A stretch of DNA of 64,000 nt from Flaccisagitta enflata (Eukaryota; Chaetognatha; Sagittoidea; Aphragmophora): contig OZ231126.1 of NCBI GenBank assembly GCA_965153355.1, forward strand, positions 10,726,001 to 10,790,000. The letters run 5' to 3'. Shown here one piece after another: positions 52,191 to 61,861 of the stretch; position 1 is the first letter of the stretch, and the number at the start of each line of letters is the position of its first letter. The notes beneath the pieces are model-generated. The model was not told where the DNA came from, searched no databases, and worked only from the letters and a program-made list of their open reading frames with translations. A program made the position numbers and the translations under genes.

Positions 52191-53756
52191 CTCACCCCAC
52201 CCATGGGACTAAACCCTACCCTTGAAATCAACTCTCAAAACCTAGGCTTAATTGCATCTTTTATGCCTTTTGAATATCTGAACTGAAACTCCTCAAAAGA
52301 TTCCTTATTTGAGAATTTGTTTTCAATGTTAATCCTTTGACATTCTAATACAAGATAAGCCCCTTATTCCTGCCCCCCTAAAAAACCTACATGTTGATAA
52401 CGAAAGTTGAAGATGAAGGTCATGAATATTCCTTTTGGATGAGTGAGATTGGTTGACAGACAGTGTCCTCCCACCAGAACAAGACATGAAACAGAAAGAT
52501 ACTTGAGAGCTGGACATCTTCAAGAGTCAAGATTTATGATAGAATACAACAAATTCACATATGAAATGTGGCTGAAGATTTTGATCAGGAGAAGATAATA
52601 TCTGCAATATGCAAATGATTTCATGGGTTTTTAAAGGTGTAGCCAATCTTCCTCTTGACCTGTAGTTTTACAAAAACGTGCTCTCCAAAACCAAAAATGT
52701 TTGATTGATTGATAAACATCATCAAAAAGATTCTGCCTATACAGTTCTGCATCCATTGACTAAAATTTTTGCCAAATCCAAATCAGGGCCATTTTTGTAA
52801 GAGGAAAACAAGATTTTTCCATTAGTTAGTACTTTGACTTGCTTCCGGCCAGATTCAATATCATTTGCATATTGTAGAGTGCAATTAGACCTCTCTTTTT
52901 ATATTGTTTAATCAATTTTTCTTTTCTTATTACTTCAGAAATGCTTTTGATTGAAATCCATGAACTATAAATTTGATCCATATTTTGTTCATGTCAGAAG
53001 ATATCTTTTGTGATGTAGATTTAATAGTTTCATTCATTGGGATGTAAAAGTATTTGTAAAAATAAAATATTCCAGAGCAATATTCTCCTTAGCTGCATTG
53101 GTCATACTTCATCTCAATTATTGGGGCTCACTGCAACCTAATCTTATATCCTTAACTATATCTTTGCCCTTCCCTTTAGACATATCTGAAAACCTGTCAA
53201 TACCCTTTTGACCCATTCATGAGCAACCTTGCCATTTTAAAATGAGAACTAACAGACAGAGAACCGTCCATTTGTCTTCCACCCATTTTTCAGACATTTT
53301 ATGCAACTAAAACAGTAAAAAAGACTTAGAAGGGCACTGTCAATCTCATTTGCATATAGCAGCACTACAGTGACCAAGAAAAAATCTCCCTGAATGCCCT
53401 TTTTTTTCAGGCATTGATTGGTCTCTAGTAGATCATTGGTCCATCAGTCTAACAATCAAGTCCATCTCTTGATGTCTGCAACGCTTAAGAGTCATTCTGT
53501 AATTGGACCCCTATCATATTGGAATTCATTTTGCTCTTAACAGTCTCTTAACAGTCTGTCACTCCTCAAAGAGTGTTAGGCTAACTTAGATAACCTAATA
53601 ACCAATCTTTGCGTTTCTGAAAAAGTTTAATCTAGTTCCTCCATTCAGATTTTCTGACATACCAGTCTATGCCCTCTACACCCATTGACTCACGAGCCAT
53701 CTGACCAGTTGTTAGTGAGAGTTAGGAGATAGAGAACCTTCCACTTGTTCCCCCCT

Positions 53757-53912
53757 TTTTTAGTCACTGACACGCGACTCTACACCTTGCTGTGTCGGTC
53801 GGTAGGTCGGTCGGTTGGTAGGTCACATTTTTGAATTCCAAGCGGTTTTCGCATTACTGCTCCTGCCCAACCGTCCGCGACTGGATTGCCGTGTATCTGG
53901 CCTTGTTTTCAA
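53757..53912 (-). mobile_element. Hairpin-ended element nested in the ATTTGCAT array
   Basis: 'tttttagtcactgacacgcgact', 'ctacaccttgctgtgtcggt', then 'ccgtgtatctggccttgttt'. One hairpin arm is damaged. Confidence 0.7.
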
Positions 53913-54833
53913 CCAATTTTGCAGCCAAATCAGTATGAAACACTAAGAGGGGACACTGTCAATCCTATTTGCATATTGCAGCTCTACAGTAACGAAGACC
54001 AAACTTCCTGAATGTCATTTTTCGAAGGTGCATGAATCAGCATTTTGTAGATCATTAGTCCATCAGTCTGACAGTCAAGTCCATTTCTTGATATCTGCAA
54101 AGCCTCAGAGCCATTCCATGTTCTGACCACTATCTTTTATGACTTGATTTTGTTCCTTACAGTCTTACAAAGACCTAGAAAATCCCATAAACTTGATCAT
54201 GTATAGAGATAAATAATACTATGATTAAAATCTTCCCATTAATAAAGTAAATTCCCTTCACCCTTTTTGACTCACGAGTCAAGGGCGATCTGGTTGGCTT
54301 TTAACAAAACTAACAGATGGAGACCTATTCATTTGTCTTCCTTTCTTTTTTTTTAATGATTCATGCAGTTGAAACAGTATAAATATTCAGTAGGGAAACT
54401 GTCAATCTCATTTGCATATTGCAGCTCTATAGTAATCTAATAAAAACATCCTGAATATCATTTCTTTCAGGGGCAATAAATGATATCTAGTAGATCATTG
54501 GTCTAATAATCCAATACGTAGGTCTATCTCTTGATTTCAGCAATGCCTAAGAGTCCTCACATAATTGGACCATTTTTATGTAGAAATTCATTTTGCTCCA
54601 AATAATCTTACAGAGACCAAAGAAATAACTTTCCTTGCTTAGTAATGACATGTGTGTTAACTTTTCTCCCCCTCAATGAATCATTGACTTGCAAGCAATT
54701 TGGCAAAATTTGAAAGAGAATTAATTGTCTTCTACCCTTTTTTTCAACACATCATGCAGCCAAAACCGTATAAAAGACTCAAAGGGACACTGTCAATCTT
54801 ATTTGCATATTGCAGTTCTATAGTGACCATAAA

Positions 54834-54980
54834 ACAAGGCCGGATACATGGGTACCCTAGTCGCGTGTGGGTGGGCAGGAGCCGAAAAAGTAAAAAGGGG
54901 ACCGACCGACAATCTGACCGACCAACCGACCGACCAATTAACATAGCGGGTGTAGAGTCGCGTAGCATGCGACTAAAAAC
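54834..54980 (+). mobile_element. Hairpin-ended element nested in the ATTTGCAT array
   Basis: AACAAGGCCGGATACATGG, 'ccctagtcgcgtgtgggtgg', short (CCGA)n, hairpin AGTCGCGtagcatGCGACT with an A-run. It sits within the recurring 'gtgacc...aaaacttcct' segment, interrupting that unit. Confidence 0.78.
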
Positions 54981-55268
54981 TTCCTAAATGACTTATTTTT
55001 AGGCGCTTAAATTGGCCTTCAGTCAATAATTAGTTCATCAGTCTAACAGTCAAATTCATCTCTTGATATCTGCAATACCTAAGAGCCATTGCATAATTTG
55101 AGCACTATCATTTTGGAATTCATTTTGCTCCTTAAAGTCAAACAAACACCTAAAATCAGATTTCTTAACAAACCAGTCTATGCTTTTTCACCAATTGACT
55201 AACGAGCCATCTGACCAGTTGTTAGGGATGATTAAGAGATAGACAACCTTCCTCTTGTTTTCCACACC

Positions 55269-55442
55269 TTTTTTAGTCGCATGCTTGCAACTCTACAACC
55301 TGCTTTGTCCATCTGTCCGTGGATGGGTTGGTCCCAATTTCACTATTTTTAATGATTTTATTTCTTTGACCTCACTGCTCCTGCCTAAATGGTCTAGTGA
55401 CCTCAGATATGGCCCCTGCCCACCCACATACAACTTCGATAG
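55269..55442 (-). mobile_element. Decayed hairpin-ended element
   Basis: 'ttagtcgcatgcttgcaact', 'ctacaacctgctttgtccat' and 'cccctgcccacccacataca'; the GGCCTTGTT end is missing. Confidence 0.6.
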
Positions 55443-55864
55443 CCTTTCATGCAGCTGAAACAGTATGAAAGATTTAGTAGGGACACTGCCTATCTCATTT
55501 GCATATTGCAGCTCTATAGCGACCTAATAAAAACTTCCTGAATGTCTTCTTTTTTCAGGGGCATTGATTGGTCTTTACTAGATCATTGGTCTATTAATCC
55601 AATACATAGGTCCATATCTTGACTTCAGCAATGTCTAAGAGTTATCTCATATCTGGACCACTTTTATAATGAGATTCATTTTGCTCCTAACAGTTTTACA
55701 GAGTCCCAAAAAACAATGTCCGACTTTGCTTACCATGGTTTATTATGACGTGAATGTTATCTCAGTTCTTCCCCTAATTAACCATTGACTGGCAAGCAAT
55801 CTGGCAAAATTAGAATGAGAATCAAGAAAGGGAGATTCATTCAATTGTCTTCTATCCCTTCTTG

Positions 55865-56398
55865 GGCAATGGCCCAAAAGGTGATGAACTCCTGTAGAAC
55901 ACAGAGGGACTTTTGTTTGTCCATTCGTTTCGTTTGTCCCCCTCAGGCCCTCTCAGGCTTGAAATCTGCCCTCTCAGGCCTGAAATCTGCCTTCTCAGGC
56001 CTAAAATCTGCCCTCTCAGGCCTGAAATCTGCCTTCTCAGGCCTAAAATCTTCCCTCTCAGGCCTGAAGTCTGCCCTCTCAGATCTTAAATCTGCCCTGT
56101 TGAGCCTGAAATATGCTCTCTCAGGCCTGGAATCTGCCCTCTCAGAATCAAGGCTTGAAACGGCAGATTTCAGGCCTGAGAGTGTAGATTTCAGGCCTGA
56201 GTGAGCAGATTAAAGGCCTGATAGGGCCTGGGGGAAATGGATGGTCGGATGGACAAAAGAAGGAACAAAAGTCCTCCTGTGTTCGACAGGACTTTGTCCT
56301 CTTTGGGGCTACTGCCCTACTTCCTTTTATTCCAATTCACAACTAAGCAAAGCAGGGCAACGGGTATTGCTGACCACATATTGTCCTTGGGCGATAAT
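55865..56398. mobile_element. Foldback element nested in the ATTTGCAT array
   Basis: Arms 'tcctgtagaacacagaggga' and 'tcctcctgtgttcgacagga'; the centre holds a dozen ~21-bp 'ctctcaggcctgaaatctgc' units followed by inverted ones. Shoulder 'ggtattgctgaccacatatt', 'gtccttgggcgat' is shared with 32.3 kb and 37.33 kb. Confidence 0.8.
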
Positions 56399-56835
56399 GT
56401 CTTATGAAGCCAGAATAGTACAAACGGCTCAGAAGGTACACTTTCAATCTAATTTGCATTTTGCAGCTCTATAGTGACCACAAAAAAACTTCCTGAATGT
56501 CATTTTTTTCAGGTGCATAGGTCAGCCTTCAGTAGATCAATAGTATATCAGTCTAACAGTTAAGTCAATCTCTTGATATATGCAATGCCTAAGAGCTATT
56601 CCATGATTTGACCACTACTATATTGGAACTCATTCTGCTCCTTGCAGTCTTAACAAATACCTAAAAAATCACCCAAAATTGCATAAGGATAAGGCATTTC
56701 TGATTGTTTAATTTAGTACTTCTCTTGGCGGTCCTAACAAACCTGTCTACGCCTAATGTACCCAGTTTATCTTAGCCATTCTATGCAATGTGAGACAGAG
56801 AAAGATAGAGTGACCTATGACCACAGCTGCATAAT

Positions 56836-56953
56836 TAGGTGCGACAAAGCACCTCTAGAACTGGCTGTGTCCAACAGTTGGTCATTCATTTGGTCGGTTG
56901 ATTGGTAGGTCATTCATTTGATGATCCACACGTCGCACCCTACTTGGCCTTGT
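56836..56953 (-). mobile_element. Hairpin-ended element, AGGTGC subtype
   Basis: Hairpin AGGTGCgacaaaGCACCT (56838-56855), 'ctagaactggctgtgtccaa', and far end 'cacacgtcgcaccctacttg', GCCTTGTG. The far end repeats the hairpin word as GGGTGCGAC. Confidence 0.72.
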
Positions 56954-57959
56954 GTATGTTCTTTGAATTCATCAACAAGTAGAGCGACAGAAACACACAG
57001 CAACGTCATTATGCTAATGAGATTCTCATATCATTTTGATTCCACTGTTGGAGAAATGGAACTAAATCTAATTTGCATATTGCTGCATGTGTTTCAACCT
57101 GCTATGGTTGTCTTTTTTTCTTAGTAGGGGTTATTTGGTCATGTCATATGGTCATTGAAAGTAAGCAGGAAAAAAGTTTTCTCACTGCAGTAATTATCAT
57201 TTTCATCAGTGACCTCAGGCAAAATCCTTATTCATCACAATGGTAAACATGAAGCTTGTTTGATAAGTCAGATCATATTCAATCAAGGACACGCAATAGC
57301 GAAAGAATTCATCACCATGCTGTTTCAGTCTGTCTCACTCTGACTACCTATATGTCTAACCATCCAGTCATTGATCAGTCCCTCTTCATTATTTCTAAGA
57401 TTTTCTACTCTTGTTATTTTTTCGATTTAGTGCTATAGGTCACTGTAAGGCGCGCAAGTGTGAAATACTGTTGTACTGTAGTTTTGTAATACAGCCCCTG
57501 TCTTACTGATTTGGGCTTGATCATTTTCACAGGAGCATTCACTATTTTTTTTGCCATGGTATAATATAAATAATCATCACATTTGAAGTGTAAGCCTTGA
57601 TTACTCATACTTTGATAGCCATATTTTAATAGTATTTTTAATGAGGTTTTTATCCTTTGACAATATACTTAACCAGCAGGTTGAAACAAGCGTAGATCAA
57701 GCTAATGAAAATCATAAAATTGAAATGAACCCTTTAACCAAAAAAAAAAAAAGATGCAGTTCGGGTCAAGTGTTCGTTCCACACAGCACAGAGCCCAAAC
57801 TCACATTTTGATTACTTTTTTTTGTTTTACATCACTGAAGATTCAAAAAGAAAATTTCAGCAATATGTGAATAAGGATTGATACAAGCTGCCGTAAATGT
57901 CTGATTCAAACTTTGAGAGTAAGTAAAAAAAAATCATTTGCATACTGCAGTCATGTCAA

Positions 57960-58364
57960 TTTTTAAAGGCTTGGCATCTAGCATCATAAATGAGAGATAT
58001 TCTTATATGCTTAAACAATTTTTGCAATACAAACTTTCAGCCGTTTGATAATTGAGACATTTGCTCTTGTGCTACTTCTTTGTTACCTTCAACATTACCT
58101 TTGTCGTACAAGACATAAATGAAATCAATTTCAGAGAACAAGTCAATTTCTGGGCAATGAGAATGTTTTTATGGCTCATGTAGTTCATCACAGAATTTTT
58201 TTTGAATGATTTTGTCACTTCAAATTTAAAAGTATCAGATTCATTGATGAAATATTGAAAAATATTTCTGTCACTTAATCAAAGCAAATCACAAAAAAGG
58301 CTTCACTCATACTCATACTTTTGTTCTTTTGTTTTCATTGCCTAGTTTAGAGGGCAAACTCAAG
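57960..58364. other. AT-rich right flank of the TTAA element
   Basis: No repeat or gene recognised. Confidence 0.45.
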
Positions 58365-58499
58365 ATGGCATCAAACTACAGCAAATTTTGCTTTGCCGTT
58401 CTACTGCTGCTGTCCCTGCAGTCTTTGACCTCTCACAAGACCTTTCAAGTGCAGAACAGAGGTTTCAAATGCCTTTTGTTCTTTTTTCAGGAAAAATGA
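58365..58499 (+). CDS. Small ORF with signal-peptide-like start (uncertain)
   Basis: 44 codons from ATG 58365 to TGA: MASNYSKFCFAVLLLLSLQS then LTSHKTFQVQNRGFKC and a phenylalanine-rich end. A polar start, an eight-residue hydrophobic core (FAVLLLLSL) and a polar region after it resemble a secretory signal peptide. It may be a first exon (GT-containing words follow) or chance; it lies inside the TTAA element near its right end and nothing follows that I can join to it. Confidence 0.3.
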   Translation: MASNYSKFCFAVLLLLSLQSLTSHKTFQVQNRGFKCLLFFFQEK

Positions 58500-58864
58500 G
58501 AAGAGACTGAGAAAAAAGACAAGTGGTGGCCCTCTTTAGTCTGATTTAGACATGAAAAAAAGGAACGACGCCATTGTTTATTTTGGTTGTTTTGAAAGAA
58601 GTTAAGGCATAAAACAACTCGTTTTTTGTCTTAGATTAAAGAGGAGACTAAGACATTCCTTTTGGTCTACCAAACATGCATGTTGTGCTTTCCTAAATGT
58701 GTTTTATTCATGATTTTCTGAATCTTTCATTTCCAACTGTTTATCTGTTTGTTTACACTAGTAAACAGAGACCATGAGCCATGACATGTTTAACTTAAGC
58801 TCTATGAACCACGATCTACGTCCAGAAAAAAATTGCACGTCTCTAGCTGCTCTGGTTTAGATTT

Positions 58865-58885
58865 CAATTTTTATTCGAACACCCG
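58865..58885 (-). repeat. Right TIR of the TTAA element
   Basis: Perfect inverted copy of 38572-38592, followed by TTAA at 58886-58889, 28 bp before the acceptor-adjacent exon. Confidence 0.8.
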
Positions 58886-58917
58886 TTAAGAAGCGAGAGA
58901 AGATTGTCGACATTCAG

Positions 58918-59043
58918 GCTGCGGTGAATGTGGCAGATTCTGACGGAGATCGAAGAGTCGATTTCGCCGAATGGAGGAAAGAATTGAAGAAAAGAGGATA
59001 CGAAGAAGAAGAAATCGCGCAAGTTTTTGACAAATATGACAAG
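58918..59043 (+). CDS. Polycystin-2-like exon: first EF-hand
   Basis: Acceptor 'gattgtcgacattcag', donor AAG|GTGAAT; 42 codons, phase 0: AAVNVADSDGDRRVDFAEWR, KELKKRGYEEEEIAQVFDKY, DK. The loop DSDGDRRVDFAE has Asp at 1, 3 and 5 and Glu at 12, so it should bind calcium. The order EF-hand, 'K.KG...EEI..IF.KYD', second EF-hand and coiled coil matches the cytosolic tail of polycystin-2 (TRPP/PKD2) calcium-permeable channels of cilia and ER. Transmembrane exons are not in the window. The upstream intron carries the 20-kb TTAA element, so branch point and pyrimidines must come largely from its TIR. Confidence 0.75.
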
Positions 59044-59216
59044 GTGAATTTTAGAAAAATCAACGCATATAACAGCCGACTCCCGTAATTACGGATGCCA
59101 ATGTACTGACAAGTCAAAGGAGAAAATTCCGGTTATGCCAATATTTTTCAATAAAAGCCTAATTAATAACAACTCATAGTAGTAATGTTTTATATTCATG
59201 AAATAGAATAGATAAA

Positions 59217-59684
<468 letters not shown>

Positions 59685-59829
59685 GATGGTGACAAAGTGT
59701 TGAGCGCGGAAGAGAGAAGAAATATGTTGGAAGATCTGCAGGACAAAAAAGATGACATTGACAATAAACAAAAACAATTAGAGGAGCAACAAACTCACCA
59801 AGAAGAACTCCAAAAACAAAACAGTCGAG
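59685..59829 (+). CDS. Polycystin-2-like exon: second EF-hand end and coiled coil
   Basis: Acceptor 'acattttccattgcag', donor G|GTAAAT; 48 codons plus one base: DGDKVLSAEERRNMLEDLQD, KKDDIDNKQKQLEEQQTHQE, ELQKQNSR. Spliced to the previous exon it restores a canonical loop DKDGDKVLSAEE, so the intron cuts the second EF-hand loop after position 2. The remainder is a Lys/Gln/Glu-rich coiled coil, as in polycystin-2, where this region serves oligomerisation and calcium control (family knowledge). The next exon is not identified; the gene should continue beyond 60 kb or be interrupted. Confidence 0.8.
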
Positions 59830-59839
59830 GTAAATGACA

Positions 59840-60180
59840 ATGTCAATTAGCGAAAGCAATAACAAGTGCCGCAAAAGACTGAACAACAAACGCATAAACA
59901 TAACGATTGAGATAAATGACAACAATAACATTCAGAGGGGCAACTCAGCAAGAAGAACACTAATAACTCGGAACAGTCGAGGTGAATGACAACGACAATA
60001 GATTTATAAAAACAACTACAAGAGCAGCAAACTCAGCAAGAACAAATTCAGAAACAAAGGATTTGTGGTATATCTCAGTGACATGACAATCAGTTAAAAA
60101 CAATTTGAATAAAGCAACAATCTAAGCGGAAACAGATTCAGAAACAAATGATTCGTTTTATGTGTCAGTGACACGACAAT
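59840..60180 (+). repeat. Degenerate intronic copies of the exon's 3' end
   Basis: 'ggggcaactcagcaagaaga', 'acagtcgaggtgaatgacaa' (59938-59992) mirror exon plus donor 'gagcaacaaactcaccaaga', 'acagtcgaggtaaatgacaa'. Weaker copies follow at about 60021-60060 and 60115-60150. At least one retains a usable donor (AGTCGAG|GTGAAT). Confidence 0.75.
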
Positions 60181-60239
60181 CACTTAACGAGTACCTCGGG
60201 AGTACAGCGATGCGTCCACATGCGGCTTAGCTTGTAAAT

Positions 60240-60569
60240 AATCTCTCTTACACTCTCTCTCACACTTTCTCTCACACTTTCTCTCACACTCTCTCTCACA
60301 CTCTCTCTCACACTCTCTCTCACACTCTCTCTCACTCTCTCACGCTCTCCTGCCGCCTCTCTCCACACTCTCTCTGCCTCTCTCTCACCTCTCTGCTCTC
60401 TCTCACTCTCTCTCACACTCTCTCTCCACACTCTCTCCTCTCTCCACTCCTCTCTCCTCTCTCCTCTCTCTCTCACATATAATATATAACATAAATATAT
60501 ATATAATATATAATATATATAATATATAATATTTCATATATATATATATATATAACATATATATGTGTA

Positions 60570-60602
<33 letters not shown>

Positions 60603-60612
60603 TTCCAAGCAT
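60240..60612. repeat. CTCTCTCACA repeat and AT palindromes
   Basis: ~14-bp 'ctctctctcacact' units (60240-60476), then (TA)/(ATATAATAT) palindromes 60477-60568 and (TC)n. Confidence 0.9.
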
Positions 60613-60679
60613 TGCATCAGCCCAATGTTAGAATTACAAAATGATGAATGGAAAGCTTTGAGATGGTTTCAGCGCAAGC

Positions 60680-60740
60680 ATGACGGACCAACCAACCAAC
60701 GGACGGACAAGCCTCTTATGAGATGTGGGACATCTAAAAC
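60680..60740 (+). mobile_element. Hairpin-family right end, AGATGT variant
   Basis: 'gacggaccaaccaaccaacg', 'gacaagcctcttatg' and hairpin AGATGTgggACATCT (60721-60735) with an A-run. The left end is missing. Confidence 0.6.
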
Positions 60741-60816
60741 AATTTGAATAAACAACAATCTAGCAGAGACAAATTGGAGAAATGTAATAAATCAATAAGA
60801 ATTCTTCTTTAATAAC

Positions 60817-61044
60817 AAGTTAGGATACACGGGCCAAGACAGTGCGCCGATTGTTATCAAATCTTAGACCTATCCCTAGCTCTATCAGACTTATCCCGAG
60901 CTATATCAGGTCATCCTAGCATATTTCTGAATCATTTCCAGTGATTTCTGCTTCTTTTCGAGATTTCCAACTCGAGCGTGACCAACCGACCAACCGACCA
61001 ACAGACAGAGCTAGTTATAGAGGTGCTACGGCGCACCTAAAAAG
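60817..61044 (+). mobile_element. Hairpin-ended element, AGGTGC subtype
   Basis: Left 'aacaagttaggatacacggg', interior 'cctagctctatcagacttat'-type repeats, 'gaccaaccgaccaaccgacc', 'agagctagttatag' and hairpin AGGTGCtacggcGCACCT (61021-61038) with an A-run. Confidence 0.7.
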
Positions 61045-61346
61045 ACGAGGTAGACAACAAAATTAACACGAGGTGAATGACTAGGCCCAACAGACCGACG
61101 GACTAAAGCACAAACTACATATACTGTGGTAGAGTGGTGGACCTTCACTGCAGAAGTAAGTGTGCCAGGCTACGTTCCGGATCAACAAAGGCGTGGGACC
61201 TAAGCTGAGGCTGGGGGCGCAGGGCCCCTAACCCCTCTTTGCCCTATTGTGTTACTCTTTTATATTTCTTTACGTTTTGTAATAACAAAACCAGTTGCTT
61301 AAATTTTATCTGGCAATACGTGTCCTGTCTGCTAAAAGTGATATAT

Positions 61347-61676
61347 CTAAGGGCAAAAATAAAAAACAACCAAATATGACATTTCCATGACAGTTAAGCA
61401 TATCGTGGAAAATTCAAAGCAAACATTCCTGGCTATTTTTGCTGCAAATTTTGCGATTATGTCATCAACATTATTTTTTGTAAATTCATGCTTGATAGAC
61501 AAAAGATTAAGATTGTTCAAACAATCTTGACTGATAGATGTGCGTTATTCATTTTTTATGGGTTTTATTTTGGAGAAAGATCGTTCACAACTGCAATTGG
61601 TTACCATCATGGAAAGGTAGATGCAAAGCGCTATTTCAATGTTTGGGAAAGTGGATTGGAGTTCGTTCTGCCTCAA
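61347..61676 (-). pseudogene. hAT transposase C-terminal dimerisation domain, broken
   Basis: Reads LRQNELQSTFPNIEIALCIY, LSMMVTNCSCERSFSKIKPI, KNE, stop (61545-61547), RTSISQDCLNNLNLLSIKHE, FTKNNVDDIIAKFAAKIARN. The ERSFS.IK..KN..R..(M/I)SQ..LN.L..LSI.HE signature is the hAT-C dimerisation domain. One internal TAA and no upstream catalytic region mark it as dead. CCTAAGCTG occurs on both sides (61199-61207, 61833-61841), possibly including an 8-bp hAT target duplication. GGGGCCC-rich borders fit hAT ends but I cannot match TIRs. Confidence 0.85.
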
Positions 61677-61861
61677 AAACACGTATTCACTGACATCTTG
61701 ACTTTTTTAGCTTTCTTTCTCTTTCTTTCTTTCTTTTTTTCTTTTTTTCTTTTTTTCTTTCTCTTTTTCTTTCCCCATTTCTTTCAGGGGTGGGTGCCTC
61801 TAGGGCGTGCGGGGCCCCCTGAGGTGTGGGGCCCTAAGCTGTAGCTTTTTTAGCCTATTGG

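Larger units (their letters stand above)
52600..57960 (+). repeat. Right array of ATTTGCATATTGCAG units (~0.4 kb period)
   Basis: Motif at about 52864, 53350, 53966, 54412, 54800, 55499, 56450, 57067 and 57938, nearly all plus orientation, with an inverted one at 52604. In 53.3-56.7 kb the unit also shares 'agctctatagtgacc', 'cttcctgaatgtcatttttt', 'agatcattggtccatcagtc', 'gtccatctcttgatatctgc' and 'ttcattttgctcctaacagt'. Subtracting nested insertions gives a 0.38-0.47 kb period. Confidence 0.85.

Noticed and set aside
55950-56220. Regular ~21-bp repeats resembling a CRISPR array
   Set aside because: Repeats are contiguous with no spacers, imperfect, and lie in a eukaryotic foldback element.
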